A stretch of DNA of 48,643 bases from NCBI RefSeq assembly GCF_021531475.1, contig NZ_JADYTX010000013.1:1-48643 (forward strand), read 5' to 3'. Shown here piece by piece: positions 40,700 to 48,643 of this stretch (position 1 is its first letter; every line of letters begins with the position of its first letter). The notes beneath the pieces are model-generated. The model made no database searches, had not been told where the DNA came from, and saw only the letters and a program-made list of their open reading frames with translations. A program made the position numbers and the translations under genes. This stretch comes from Fusobacterium perfoetens. Its GTDB lineage: Bacteria > Fusobacteriota > Fusobacteriia > Fusobacteriales > Fusobacteriaceae.

Positions 40700-40717
40700 T
40701 TTAGTAAATGATATAAT
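40689..40717 (+). promoter_or_regulatory. Sigma-70-type promoter for the TPR gene
   Basis: TTGAAT (40689-40694, inside the acyP end), a 17-bp spacer and TATAAT (40712-40717). Confidence 0.72.
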
Positions 40718-40753
40718 TTCTAATGGTCATTTACTAGAGAAAGGGGAATCTTT

Positions 40754-41308
40754 ATGTTAAGGGCCGAAATTTTTAAAAAATATGACTCAATAGAAGACTT
40801 TGAAAAGAAAGAGGAAGAATTGAGAATCTCATTGCTTGTCAATGGAAATGATATAAAAAATTTAAAAGAGTTGGGATTTTTAACTTATTATAAAAAGGAC
40901 TATAACTCAGCAATAAGAATTTTTAAAAAATTAGTTGAGCTAGAACCAAAAAACAGTAATTTTATAGCTTTTTTAGGATATTTATTTTATGAAAATGATG
41001 AATATGAAAAAGCTATTGATTATTATTTGAAAGCGTTGGAAATTTCTAAAAATATGCCTTTTGTATATTTTCTTTTGGGAAATGCCTATTCAAGAATAGG
41101 AAATGTAGTTGAGGCTATAAAGTGTTATGATTTGGCTATATTTTCAGAAGATGATATTTATGATATTCATATAGATTTTGGTAAAAAATATGAGGAGATA
41201 GGTAGTCTTGATAGAGCTTTAAAAGAGTATAAAACAGCCTATGAGATAGATCCTAGAGATAAAAAAATTTTAGATAAAATTTCTGAGCTTTCTAAAAAAA
41301 TGAGTTAA
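40754..41308 (+). CDS. Tetratricopeptide repeat (TPR) protein
   Basis: A 184-residue soluble protein with about four TPR units: LKELGFLTYYKKDYNSAIRI (about 36-67), AFLGYLFYENDEYEKAIDYY (about 74-103), YFLLGNAYSRIGNVVEAIKC (about 106-137) and IDFGKKYEEIGSLDRALKEY (about 142-171). Each shows the usual W/L-G-Y-A-F-A-P spacing, ending with an EIDPRD-type loop. It is a protein-interaction scaffold; the partner is unknown. AAGGGG precedes the ATG. A J-domain membrane protein is encoded 46 nt downstream, and the two may act together, but nothing in the sequence proves it. Confidence 0.85.
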   Translation: MLRAEIFKKYDSIEDFEKKEEELRISLLVNGNDIKNLKELGFLTYYKKDYNSAIRIFKKLVELEPKNSNFIAFLGYLFYENDEYEKAIDYYLKALEISKNMPFVYFLLGNAYSRIGNVVEAIKCYDLAIFSEDDIYDIHIDFGKKYEEIGSLDRALKEYKTAYEIDPRDKKILDKISELSKKMS

Positions 41309-41354
41309 AAATACCGATCTAAAATTGTAGAGAGATTTTTAATAAGGAGAAAAA

Positions 41355-41918
41355 ATGGAAATAGCTTTGATAATAACAGTGATTTTATTTTTTATAATTG
41401 CTGGGATATTGGGACCACAAAGAGCCATAGGATTTATTCCTGTGTTGCTTGTATTAGGTGTGTTATTTGTATTATTTGGATATATAATAGTTGCATTTTT
41501 CCCGATTATATTAATATTTATGCTTTGGAATATGATAACAGGAAGAAATAAAACTAATACTAGTAATGGTAGAACAAGAACTTATTATTACAGAACTACT
41601 GGAAATGCACAAGACTTTGAAGAATTTTTCAGAAGAGCTAGTGAGCAACAAAGTGGTGGATATTATTATAATGGAAATTACAGCAACAGTGGAAATTCAT
41701 ATAATAGTTACAATAATTATTTTGAAGATAAGTCAAAATATTATAGAGTTTTGGAAGTGGAGCAAGGTGCAAGTCAAGATGAAATAAAAAGAGCTTTCAG
41801 AGCAAAAGCAAAGCTTCATCACCCTGACAAATATGCAAACGCTTCTCACGAGGAAAGAGATTATCACGAAAAGAAATTTAAAGAAATAAATGAGGCTTAT
41901 GAGAAATTAACTAAATAA
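41355..41918 (+). CDS. Membrane-anchored J-domain (DnaJ-like) protein
   Basis: A 187-residue protein. Residues 1-60 contain two hydrophobic segments (ALIITVILFFIIAGIL and PVLLVLGVLFVLFGYIIVAF). A low-complexity linker rich in Tyr, Asn, Ser and Gly (about 75-125) follows. A C-terminal J domain (about 131-187), YYRVLEVEQGASQDEIKRAF, then KLHHPDKYANA with the HPD motif, should stimulate an Hsp70 at the membrane. It lacks the G/F, zinc-finger and substrate-binding parts of DnaJ. The arrangement (membrane helices first, J domain last) recalls DjlA-like or type III J proteins. AAGGAG precedes the ATG. Confidence 0.87.
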   Translation: MEIALIITVILFFIIAGILGPQRAIGFIPVLLVLGVLFVLFGYIIVAFFPIILIFMLWNMITGRNKTNTSNGRTRTYYYRTTGNAQDFEEFFRRASEQQSGGYYYNGNYSNSGNSYNSYNNYFEDKSKYYRVLEVEQGASQDEIKRAFRAKAKLHHPDKYANASHEERDYHEKKFKEINEAYEKLTK

Positions 41919-41939
41919 GAAAATTTTAGTGATTTTTTA

Positions 41940-41967
41940 TTGCATAATTTCGTTTATGTGGTATAAT
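41940..41967 (+). promoter_or_regulatory. Promoter for glmU-prs
   Basis: TTGCAT (41940-41945), a 16-bp spacer and TATAAT (41962-41967) with an upstream TGG extended -10. Confidence 0.72.
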
Positions 41968-41999
41968 TTAGTAAACTAGTTTGTAAGGAGAGAGATAGT

Positions 42000-43346
42000 A
42001 TGCAATTAAAAGCGTTAATTCTAGCTGCTGGAAAAGGAACTAGAATGAAATCTGATTTGCCTAAAGTAATTCATTTAGTAAATGGAGTACCTATGGTTCA
42101 AAAAATACTTAATGAGTTAAAAAAAATAGACACTGAAGAAAATATATTAATATTGGGACACAAAAAGGAAGAAATTCTTGCGAAAATAAAAGATGTTTCT
42201 TATGTAGTTCAAGAGGAACAACTTGGAACAGGTCACGCAATAATGCAAGCTAAAGAACTTTTAAAAGATTATGAGGGAGATGTAATGATCCTTTGTGGAG
42301 ATACTCCTCTTTTAAAAAGTGAAACTTTAGAAAAAATGTACAACTACCACAAAGAAAATGGTTGTACAACAACAGTTCTTACAGCAATCTATGAAAATCC
42401 ATTTGGCTATGGAAGAATAGTTAAAGAAAATGGAGATGTTGTAGGGATAGTTGAGGAAAAAGAAGCAAGCGAAGAAATAAAAAAAATAAAAGAAGTGAAT
42501 GCTGGGGTATATTGTTGTAATTCTAAAGAGTTATTTAAAGCTTTAGACAGAATAGATAATAACAATGAAAAAGGTGAATATTATCTTACTGATATAATAG
42601 GTATCCAAGTAAAAGATGGAAAAAAAGTTTCAAGCTTTGTGTTAGAAGATAGCGAGGAGATTTTAGGAGTTAATTCTAAAGTAGAATTAGCACAAGCTTC
42701 AAGAGTATTAAGAGAGAGAAAAAATAAAGAGTTGATGGAAGAGGGAGTAATACTTATCGACCCAGCAACTACTTACATAGAAGAAACTGTAAAAATAGGT
42801 AAGGACACAGTTATTTATCCTGGTGTTGTACTACAAGGGAATACAGTTATTGGAGAAAATTGTGAAATTATCGGAAATACTAGAATAATAGACAGTACAT
42901 TAAAAAATAATATAAGAGTTGAATCTTCTGTAATAGAAGAAAGTATCTTAGAAGATAAGGTAACAATGGGACCTTTTGCACATCTAAGACCAAAAGCACA
43001 TCTTAAAGAAAAAGTTCATATTGGAAACTTCGTAGAAGTTAAAAAATCTACATTAGAGCCTGGAGTAAAAGCAGGACATCTAACTTATTTAGGAAATGCC
43101 ACTGTTGGTAAAGATACAAACATAGGAGCAGGAACAATAACTTGTAACTATGACGGAGTAAATAAATTCGATACTCATATTGGAGAAAAAGTATTTATTG
43201 GAAGTAGCACAATGTTAGTTGCTCCAGTAAATATAGGGGATAACGCTCTTACAGGAGCTGGTTCAGTAATCACTAAAGATGTTCCAGAGGACTCTTTAGC
43301 TGTTGAAAGAAATAAGCAATTAATAAAACTTAAATGGAGGAAATAG
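42000..43346 (+). CDS. glmU: Bifunctional UDP-GlcNAc pyrophosphorylase / glucosamine-1-phosphate acetyltransferase
   Basis: A 448-residue two-domain enzyme making UDP-GlcNAc for peptidoglycan and lipid A. The N-terminal uridylyltransferase has [41 protein letters not shown] and [12 protein letters not shown]. The C-terminal left-handed beta-helix (about 250-448) has [60 protein letters not shown] and [20 protein letters not shown], including the acetyl-CoA site and catalytic histidine. Its product is the LpxA substrate, linking it to the lpx genes of this window. prs follows after 4 nt, a pairing widespread in Firmicutes. AAGGAG lies upstream of the ATG. Confidence 0.97.
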   Translation: MQLKALILAAGKGTRMKSDLPKVIHLVNGVPMVQKILNELKKIDTEENILILGHKKEEILAKIKDVSYVVQEEQLGTGHAIMQAKELLKDYEGDVMILCGDTPLLKSETLEKMYNYHKENGCTTTVLTAIYENPFGYGRIVKENGDVVGIVEEKEASEEIKKIKEVNAGVYCCNSKELFKALDRIDNNNEKGEYYLTDIIGIQVKDGKKVSSFVLEDSEEILGVNSKVELAQASRVLRERKNKELMEEGVILIDPATTYIEETVKIGKDTVIYPGVVLQGNTVIGENCEIIGNTRIIDSTLKNNIRVESSVIEESILEDKVTMGPFAHLRPKAHLKEKVHIGNFVEVKKSTLEPGVKAGHLTYLGNATVGKDTNIGAGTITCNYDGVNKFDTHIGEKVFIGSSTMLVAPVNIGDNALTGAGSVITKDVPEDSLAVERNKQLIKLKWRK

Positions 43347-43350
43347 ACAA

Positions 43351-44328
43351 ATGCAAATTGATATGAAAGAAGTAAAAATTTTTTCAGGAACATCAAATGT
43401 AGAATTAGCAGAGAAAATTGCTAAAAGATTAAATTGCAAACTAGGAGATGTACAAATTGTTAGATTCAAAGATGGTGAAATCTATGTAAGAGTAGACGAA
43501 ACTGTTAGAGGAAGAGATATATTTGTAATTCAACCAACTTCTGGTCCAGTAAATGAAAATTTAATGGAACTTTTAATTTTCATTGATGCGTTAAAAAGAG
43601 CATCTGCCAAATCAATCAACGTTTTAATGCCATATTATGGTTATGCTAGACAAGAAAGAAAATCTAGCCCAAGAGAACCAATCACAGCAAAATTAGTTGC
43701 AAACTTACTTACAACAGCAGGAGCAGACAGATTAGTAGGAATGGATTTACACGCTGACCAAATCCAAGGATTCTACGATATACCAGTAGACCATTTACAA
43801 GCTCTACCATTACTTGCAAAATATTTCTTAGATAAAGGATTCAAAGGAGACGATGTTGTAGTTGTTTCTCCAGACATCGGTGGAGTAAAAAGAGCTAGAA
43901 AATTAGCTGAATGGTTAGATTGTAAAATCGCTATCATCGATAAAAGAAGACCAAAACCAAATTTATCAGAAGTTATGAACTTAATCGGAGATGTTGAAGG
44001 AAAAATCGCTATCTTCATAGATGATATGATAGATACAGCTGGAACTATAACAAATGGTGTAGAAGCTATAATCAAAAGAGGAGCTAAAGAAGCTTACATC
44101 TGTTGTAGCCATGCTATCCTTTCAGGACCAGCAGTAGAAAGATTAGAAAAATGTCCAGTTAAAGAAGTAATAGTAACTGACAGTATAAGACTTGCTGATG
44201 AAAAGAAAATAGACAAAATAAAAGTTTTATCAGTAGATGTATTATTTGCGAAAGCAATCGAAAGAATAGTTAAACACGAATCAGTTTCTGAGTTATTTGA
44301 AAGTATCGATACTTTTGAAGACAAATAA
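43351..44328 (+). CDS. prs: Ribose-phosphate pyrophosphokinase
   Basis: A 325-residue class I PRPP synthetase supplying PRPP for nucleotides, NAD, His and Trp. Motifs: [80 protein letters not shown], the cation-binding [20 protein letters not shown], and the PRPP loop [20 protein letters not shown]. All active-site segments are present. Codon use includes more C-ending codons (TTC, ATC, AAC) than its neighbours, consistent with high expression. GGAGG lies ten bases before the ATG. A strong terminator follows. Confidence 0.97.
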   Translation: MQIDMKEVKIFSGTSNVELAEKIAKRLNCKLGDVQIVRFKDGEIYVRVDETVRGRDIFVIQPTSGPVNENLMELLIFIDALKRASAKSINVLMPYYGYARQERKSSPREPITAKLVANLLTTAGADRLVGMDLHADQIQGFYDIPVDHLQALPLLAKYFLDKGFKGDDVVVVSPDIGGVKRARKLAEWLDCKIAIIDKRRPKPNLSEVMNLIGDVEGKIAIFIDDMIDTAGTITNGVEAIIKRGAKEAYICCSHAILSGPAVERLEKCPVKEVIVTDSIRLADEKKIDKIKVLSVDVLFAKAIERIVKHESVSELFESIDTFEDK

Positions 44329-44352
44329 TATTCTTCGTAAGTAGAAAAAACA

Positions 44353-44390
44353 AAAAAAGCTAGTGATTATACTAGCTTTTTTTTCTTTTT
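44353..44390 (+). terminator. Intrinsic terminator after prs
   Basis: AAAAAAGCTAGT (44353-44364) pairs perfectly with ACTAGCTTTTTT (44371-44382) around a 6-nt loop; the T tract continues. Confidence 0.87.
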
Positions 44391-44455
44391 TATGCTAAAA
44401 TATATTGCGAAAGTTTAAATAAAAAACTTGATTTTTTCACAAGAGGGATACAATA

Positions 44456-45064
44456 ATGGAAATGTCATTGGAGAAAATAGGTATAAGATTAAAGAAAGGT
44501 GAACTTATAATATACCCAACTGATACAGTTTATGGAGTTGGTGGAGTATTAAAAGAGGACACTTTAAAAAAAATATATGAGGCGAAAACAAGAAGTTTTT
44601 CCTCACCACTTATAGCTCTCGTTAATAGTCTTGATAAGGTAGACGAGATAGCAATAATAAGTGACGAACATAGGGAAAAAATAAATAAATTGATTAAAAG
44701 ATTTTGGCCCGGTGGACTAACTATAATTCTTAAAAAAAGAGAGAATGTTCCAGCAATAATGGTTTCAAATGGTGAAACTGTTGGGGTGAGAATGCCAAAT
44801 CATAAACTAGCTCTGGATATAATTGAGAGTGCTGGTGGAATTCTTGCAACAACTAGTGCTAATATTTCTGGTGAAGCTACACCGTCTTCTTTTGTAGAAA
44901 TATCTCCTATTTTCAAAGAGAGAGTTGATATTGTGATAGATGGGGGAAAATGTCCAATAGGAACAGCATCTACAATAATTGATATGAGTAAAAGTAAAAT
45001 AAGTATTTTGAGAGAAGGAAGTATCTCAAAAGAGGAAATAGAAAATATAATAGGGAAAATATAA
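44456..45064 (+). CDS. tsaC: L-threonylcarbamoyladenylate synthase, YrdC/TsaC type
   Basis: A 202-residue YrdC-domain enzyme making threonylcarbamoyl-AMP for the t6A37 modification of ANN-decoding tRNAs. Motifs: LKKGELIIYPTDTVYGVGGV, YEAKTRSFSSPLIALVNSLD (the usual KxR...PL pattern), FWPGGLTIILKKRENVPAIM, TVGVRMPNHKLALDIIES and LATTSANISGEATPSSFVEI. The C-terminal Sua5 extension is absent, so it is the short form. ATG 44456 was chosen, with GAGGG upstream; ATG 44462 is also possible. It is 15 nt before the next gene. Confidence 0.92.
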   Translation: MEMSLEKIGIRLKKGELIIYPTDTVYGVGGVLKEDTLKKIYEAKTRSFSSPLIALVNSLDKVDEIAIISDEHREKINKLIKRFWPGGLTIILKKRENVPAIMVSNGETVGVRMPNHKLALDIIESAGGILATTSANISGEATPSSFVEISPIFKERVDIVIDGGKCPIGTASTIIDMSKSKISILREGSISKEEIENIIGKI

Positions 45065-45079
45065 TTAGTGGAGGTAAAA

Positions 45080-45520
45080 ATGAAAGGTCAAAGAATTAAC
45101 CCAGAAAAAATTAATCCTATGGAAATAAATGCAATGTCTTCTATGATGGGAATGATGGGAATTTTACAAAAAATAGGGAAAGGTAAAAGAAAATACTCTA
45201 TAAAACTTGAAAAGAATCATAAAAAGTTTTTAGCAAGATTTATGGTTGATATAAAGAAAGAATTTGAAAAAACATATGCAAATGTCCCTCAAATGAAAGG
45301 TGTACTATCATTTTTAGATTATATAAAAACTTCTTGTGAAAATAAAGATTTAAAAGAATTAAATGTAAGCTATGAAGAGTTTGATTTCTTAAAAAGAATG
45401 CTTATGGATAACTTAAGAGGAATGGAAGCTATGCAATTAAAGTGGTATCAACTTATTAAAAAAGCCACTTTAAAAATGATGAAAACTCAATATAGAGACA
45501 TTTTAGGGCAATTAAAATAA
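45080..45520 (+). CDS. Protein of unknown function (146 aa)
   Basis: A 146-residue, strongly basic, probably all-helical cytoplasmic protein. The N-terminus is methionine-rich (INPMEINAMSSMMGMMGILQ), followed by a Lys-rich helix (KIGKGKRKYSIKLEKNHKKF) and a region with MKGVLSFLDYIKTSCENKDL and EEFDFLKRMLMDNLRGMEAM. No known family is recognised. The start is placed at ATG 45080 because GTGGAGGT (45068-45075) forms its ribosome site. It is packed between the TsaC-type gene and another unknown gene and probably shares their transcript. Confidence 0.65.
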   Translation: MKGQRINPEKINPMEINAMSSMMGMMGILQKIGKGKRKYSIKLEKNHKKFLARFMVDIKKEFEKTYANVPQMKGVLSFLDYIKTSCENKDLKELNVSYEEFDFLKRMLMDNLRGMEAMQLKWYQLIKKATLKMMKTQYRDILGQLK

Positions 45521-45546
45521 GTAAAAAATAGGAGGAAACAAGTATA

Positions 45547-45807
45547 ATGGAAAATTTAGATTTATTTGATATAGCAGAACTTGTATATCAAGAAGAGTTT
45601 GATAGAATGTACGATTCTTTAGTGGCTGAATATAAAAATGGAGAAATAGATTTAGAAACTTTAGAAAAAAATGAAGAAGAACAACAAAAAGTTTTAATGA
45701 ATGGTCTTTACGAAGGAGAAACAAAATTTGCTCATACTAACGCAATAGTTGATGCACACCAATTCGTAATTACAATGATAAAAACTGGAAAACTTGTAAG
45801 AGAATAA
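45547..45807 (+). CDS. Small acidic protein of unknown function (86 aa)
   Basis: An 86-residue, very acidic, probably helical protein: LFDIAELVYQEEFDRMYDSL, then NGEIDLETLEKNEEEQQKVL and a C-terminal FAHTNAIVDAHQFVITMIKT. No signal peptide, membrane helix or known motif. A good ribosome site (AGGAGGA, 45530-45536) precedes the ATG. It follows the basic 146-residue protein by 26 nt; an acidic-basic pair could interact, which is speculation. A perfect terminator follows and separates it from cas9. Confidence 0.7.
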   Translation: MENLDLFDIAELVYQEEFDRMYDSLVAEYKNGEIDLETLEKNEEEQQKVLMNGLYEGETKFAHTNAIVDAHQFVITMIKTGKLVRE

Positions 45808-45820
45808 TAAAATAAATTTG

Positions 45821-45847
45821 GCTCAGGACTAGTTCCTGAGCTTTTTT
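45821..45847 (+). terminator. Intrinsic terminator before cas9
   Basis: GCTCAGGA (45821-45828) pairs with TCCTGAGC (45834-45841) around a 5-nt loop, with a T6 tail. Confidence 0.88.
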
Positions 45848-45865
45848 AGTTTAGAAATTTTATGG

Positions 45866-45894
45866 TTTACTTTTATGAAAAATAGTGGTAGACT
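45866..45894 (+). promoter_or_regulatory. Possible promoter of cas9
   Basis: TTTACT (45866-45871), a 17-bp spacer and TAGACT (45889-45894) with a TGG extension. The -10 is weak. This is the only candidate in the 80 bases between the terminator and the gene. Confidence 0.4.
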
Positions 45895-45927
45895 TAATTA
45901 AAAGGAAAAATAATGGAGGGGAATATT

Positions 45928-48570
45928 ATGGATTTTAGATTAGGTCTTGATATAGGAATAGCATCTGTTGGGTGGTGTCTTTTAGATAATGAAGATAGAA
46001 TAATGAATGCTGGTGTAAGACTTTTTCCTGAAGCTAAAAGTGATGAAAATCAAACTAGAAGGGCAAGAAGAGGCACTAGAAGATTATTAAGAAGAAGACA
46101 TCATAGGTTAGAAAGAGTAAGAAAATTATTATTTGAATATAAAATAATAAATAATGAAAATTCTGATTTTTATATAAATGAAATAACTCCTTATGAATTA
46201 AGAAGAAAAGGTTTATATGAAAAACTCTCTAAAAGAGAATTAGCAATAGCTTTGTATCATCTTGTAAAAAGAAGAGGAGCAGGAGATTTTAATATTGAAA
46301 GCTCTAATAAAGATGAAGATGAGGGTACAAAAGGCATATTACTAAAAAATCAAAAAAGATTAGAAGAAGGATATATCTGTGAATCTCAATTAAAATATCT
46401 TGAAGAAAATAAAAAAATAAGAGGAATTAATAATAACTACAAAACAACAGATTATATAAAAGAAGCTAAAAAAATATTAGAAATTCAAAAAGAATATTAT
46501 TCTGAGTTAGATAATAATTTTGAAGAAAAATACATAGATATTTTATCAGGAAGAAGAAAATATTTTGAAGGACCGGGAAAAGGAAGTGCTTATGGTTGGA
46601 AAAATCAAGAGGAATGGATGGATAAACTTGTAGGAAATTGTACTTATTTTCCTGAAGAGTTAAGACTAGTAAAAAACTCTTATACAGCTGAATTATTTAA
46701 TCTTTTAAATGATTTGAATAATCTAAAAATTAAAAGATCTGAAAATGATAAGTTAACAAAAGAAGAAAAATTAAGATTAATAGAATTATTCAAAACAGCT
46801 AAAACAGAAAAATCTATTACTCTAAAAAAAATAGCCAGTGAAATAGGTGTTGAAGAAAATGATATTTTAGGTTATAGAATAGATAAAAATGAAAAGCCTC
46901 AATTTACATTTTTGAAAAGTTATGTAGAAATAAATAAAATATATTCTTGTGATAATAGAGATATTTTAGATGAAATAAGCAAAATAGCTACCTATTATCA
47001 AGATTCTAATACAAGAAAAAAAGAGTATGAAGAAATTTTGAAAAATATAGATGAGGAAACTTTGGATATTCTTTCTGAAAAAATAAAATATACAGGGACA
47101 CATTCTTTATCTAAAAAAGCTATTAATTTAATATTAGATGATTTAATAGAAACATCAAAAAATCAAATGGAATTATTTACAGAAAAAGGCTTAGTTCCAT
47201 ATAAAATGGATTTTACTGATGAAAAATATAAATATATTCCTAAAAAGTATGTAGATTATTGGATAATAAGTCCAGTGGTTAAACGTTCTTTAACACAATG
47301 TATAAATGTGATTAATGAAATTTTAAAAACATATGGAACACCTAAAGAAATTGTAATAGAACTTGCTAGAGAGAAAAATTTAAAAGAACAAACAGATAGA
47401 ATAAAAGAAGCTCAAAAGAAAAATGAAAATGAAAGAAATGAAATAAAAGAAATGTTAGAAGGAAAAAAATTAGATAAAAGATATTTCGAACTTTTGAGAT
47501 ATTGGAAAAAACAAGATGGAATTTGTATGTACTCTGGAGAGTATATTCCAATAGAAAATTTAATATCAAATCCACTTGCTTATGAAATTGATCATATTAT
47601 ACCAAGATCAATCTCTTTTGATGATAGCCAAAATAATAAGGTATTGGTTAAAAGAATAGAAAATCAACAAAAAGGTCAAAGAACCCCTTACGAATATTTT
47701 AATCTTTCTATTTCAAAAAGAAGCTATGAAGATTTTAAGACACAAGTATTAGATATGTATAAATCTAAAAAAATAACTATTCAAAAAAGAGATAATCTTT
47801 TATTAGAAGATGATATATCTAAATATTCAAGAACTTTTATAGCTCGTAATTTAGTTGACACTCGTTATGCAACTATTGAATTTATGAATTTACTTATAAG
47901 ATTTTTTAGAGATAAACAGCAAGATGTGAAAATAAAAAATATTAAGGGTAGTTTTACTAGTCAGATAAGAAAACAATGGGATATGACAAAAAATAGAGAT
48001 ATTTCTCACAGTCATCACGCCCAAGACGCATATATTATACTTATGGGAGAAAAAATTCTTAATAATTTAAGATGGGTCAAAGAATATCATCATAAAGATG
48101 AAAATATAAGATATCATATTTCTACTGGAGAAATTTTAGACGATAAAGCTTTTAAAGAGTTATTTAATTATAAGTATTCTCTAGCTATAAAAGAATATAA
48201 AGATTATAAATATTCTCATTTTGTAGATAAAAAACCTAATAGACAATTAATGAATGAAACAATATATAGTACAAGAAAGTATATTGAGAAAGATAAAAAA
48301 GGAAAGGATATTGAAAAAGAATATGTAATTTCTAAAATATCTAATATTTATGATCCTAAAAGTAAGATTGTAGACTTTTTTAAAGATGAGAAAAAACAAA
48401 AACAATTATTGATTTATAAAAATGATCCAATGACTTTTGAAAAATTATTAAAAGTATACAACGAATATAAAGATAAAAAAGGAAATCCATTCTATTTCTT
48501 CTATGAAGAATATAAAAAATATATTACAAAATACGCTAAAAAAGATAATGGACCAGTTGTAATGGATTGA
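45928..48570 (+). CDS. cas9: CRISPR-associated endonuclease Cas9, compact SaCas9-like, truncated before WED/PI
   Basis: 880 residues, type II effector nuclease. RuvC-I is RLGLDIGIASVGW (Asp8), the arginine-rich bridge helix about 46-68, and the recognition lobe includes EGPGKGSAYGW and NCTYFPEELRLVKNSYTAEL. RuvC-II is IVIELAREKN (Glu478); HNH is YEIDHIIPRSISFDDSQNNK (His556) with Asn579; RuvC-III is HSHHAQDAYIILMG (His697, Asp700). The recalled sequence of Staphylococcus aureus Cas9 (1053 residues) matches throughout with almost the same numbering, to KKDNGPVV at 872-878. There this gene ends with MD-stop, so about 170 residues (most of WED and the PAM-interacting domain) are missing. The start ATG 45928 follows GGAGGGG; ATG 45913 overlaps that site. 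No cas1, cas2, tracrRNA or array is visible upstream. Confidence 0.9.
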   Translation: MDFRLGLDIGIASVGWCLLDNEDRIMNAGVRLFPEAKSDENQTRRARRGTRRLLRRRHHRLERVRKLLFEYKIINNENSDFYINEITPYELRRKGLYEKLSKRELAIALYHLVKRRGAGDFNIESSNKDEDEGTKGILLKNQKRLEEGYICESQLKYLEENKKIRGINNNYKTTDYIKEAKKILEIQKEYYSELDNNFEEKYIDILSGRRKYFEGPGKGSAYGWKNQEEWMDKLVGNCTYFPEELRLVKNSYTAELFNLLNDLNNLKIKRSENDKLTKEEKLRLIELFKTAKTEKSITLKKIASEIGVEENDILGYRIDKNEKPQFTFLKSYVEINKIYSCDNRDILDEISKIATYYQDSNTRKKEYEEILKNIDEETLDILSEKIKYTGTHSLSKKAINLILDDLIETSKNQMELFTEKGLVPYKMDFTDEKYKYIPKKYVDYWIISPVVKRSLTQCINVINEILKTYGTPKEIVIELAREKNLKEQTDRIKEAQKKNENERNEIKEMLEGKKLDKRYFELLRYWKKQDGICMYSGEYIPIENLISNPLAYEIDHIIPRSISFDDSQNNKVLVKRIENQQKGQRTPYEYFNLSISKRSYEDFKTQVLDMYKSKKITIQKRDNLLLEDDISKYSRTFIARNLVDTRYATIEFMNLLIRFFRDKQQDVKIKNIKGSFTSQIRKQWDMTKNRDISHSHHAQDAYIILMGEKILNNLRWVKEYHHKDENIRYHISTGEILDDKAFKELFNYKYSLAIKEYKDYKYSHFVDKKPNRQLMNETIYSTRKYIEKDKKGKDIEKEYVISKISNIYDPKSKIVDFFKDEKKQKQLLIYKNDPMTFEKLLKVYNEYKDKKGNPFYFFYEEYKKYITKYAKKDNGPVVMD

Positions 48571-48643
48571 TATGATACCCATAAAGGACACATATATATT
48601 ATCAACAAATTAAAAAATATAAGAAAGTTGGTAATGTATGTCT
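48562..48643. other. Foreign-looking DNA joined to the cut-off cas9 end
   Basis: From about 48562 to the window edge no frame continues Cas9. The in-frame reading after the TGA gives YDTHKGHIYIINKLKNIRKL; the other two frames stop after 16 and 2 residues. This is unlike the IKYYGNKLNAHLDIT continuation expected for the family. So this is not a simple point stop or frameshift. An inserted element or a deletion junction is likely; too little sequence is visible to name it. Confidence 0.5.

Noticed and set aside
45848-45927. tracrRNA or CRISPR repeat upstream of cas9
   Set aside because: Only 80 bases separate the previous terminator from cas9, and I see no hairpin or anti-repeat there.

Overview
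The window is about 48.6 kb of very AT-rich DNA from a Gram-negative bacterium with Firmicute-like gene style: AGA-dominated arginine codons, strong GGAGG ribosome sites and compact operons. Its lipid A genes (lpxC, fabZ, lpxA, lpxI, lpxB, msbA-like, lpxK, probable eptA) sit beside lrgAB, an NCS2 permease under a guanine riboswitch, a UvrD/PcrA helicase and prs-glmU. This mix fits Fusobacteriota (Fusobacterium or a close relative). The species cannot be fixed from the sequence.

Layout. 1-0.4 kb: the end of nanA. 0.5-3.6 kb: guanine riboswitch with purine permease, AEC transporter and two small genes. 3.6-6.2 kb: lrgA-lrgB, a histidine phosphatase and dapF, followed by a long imperfect palindrome. 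6.5-12.2 kb: hydrolase, 8-oxoguanine glycosylase, miaB, rho, a LysM/M23 wall hydrolase and a glycine-zipper lipoprotein. 12.3-13.4 kb: an orphan PTS EIIC-like permease. 13.38-13.80 kb: three tandem, minus-strand, ~70-nt elements that look like sibling small RNA genes. 13.9-16.7 kb: ispG, then a lipoprotein, ECF sigma factor, probable anti-sigma factor and a small exported protein. 16.7-18.1 kb: SRP RNA and a GNAT-CDF fusion. 18.1-28.9 kb: helicase, lipid A operon, rph, rdgB and an hslU without hslV. 28.9-35.4 kb: smc, lpxK, an unknown gene, a PTS IIA and nadD. 35.5-41.9 kb: phosphoethanolamine transferase, a DJ-1-like protein, yqeC, htpX divergent from ppx/gppA, acylphosphatase, and TPR and J-domain proteins. 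42-45.8 kb: glmU, prs, a TsaC-type gene and two unknown genes. 45.9-48.6 kb: a compact SaCas9-like cas9 that loses its C-terminal WED/PI region close to the window edge.

How the genes work together. Much of the window concerns the envelope. GlmU makes UDP-GlcNAc, LpxC/A/I/B/K build lipid A, an MsbA-like ABC transporter would flip it, and an EptA-like enzyme would decorate it. An ECF sigma cassette, htpX and a LysM/M23 hydrolase are plausible envelope-stress or wall-maintenance parts.

The most novel signal is the 13.4-13.8 kb cluster. Three copies share a promoter made of two TGACA boxes 11 bp apart, with exactly 11 bp to a TATAAT-like -10, while the spacer sequences differ. Each is followed by a conserved 5' segment ending in CCCC, a short hairpin, and a terminator hairpin with a C5-C6 loop. 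Both C-rich segments could pair with G-rich ribosome binding sites. The 5' segment matches the lrgB start region at 14 of 16 positions and the cas9 start region over 13 pairs with one bulge. The second finding is a cas9 with all nuclease residues in place but cut off exactly where the PAM-reading part should begin.
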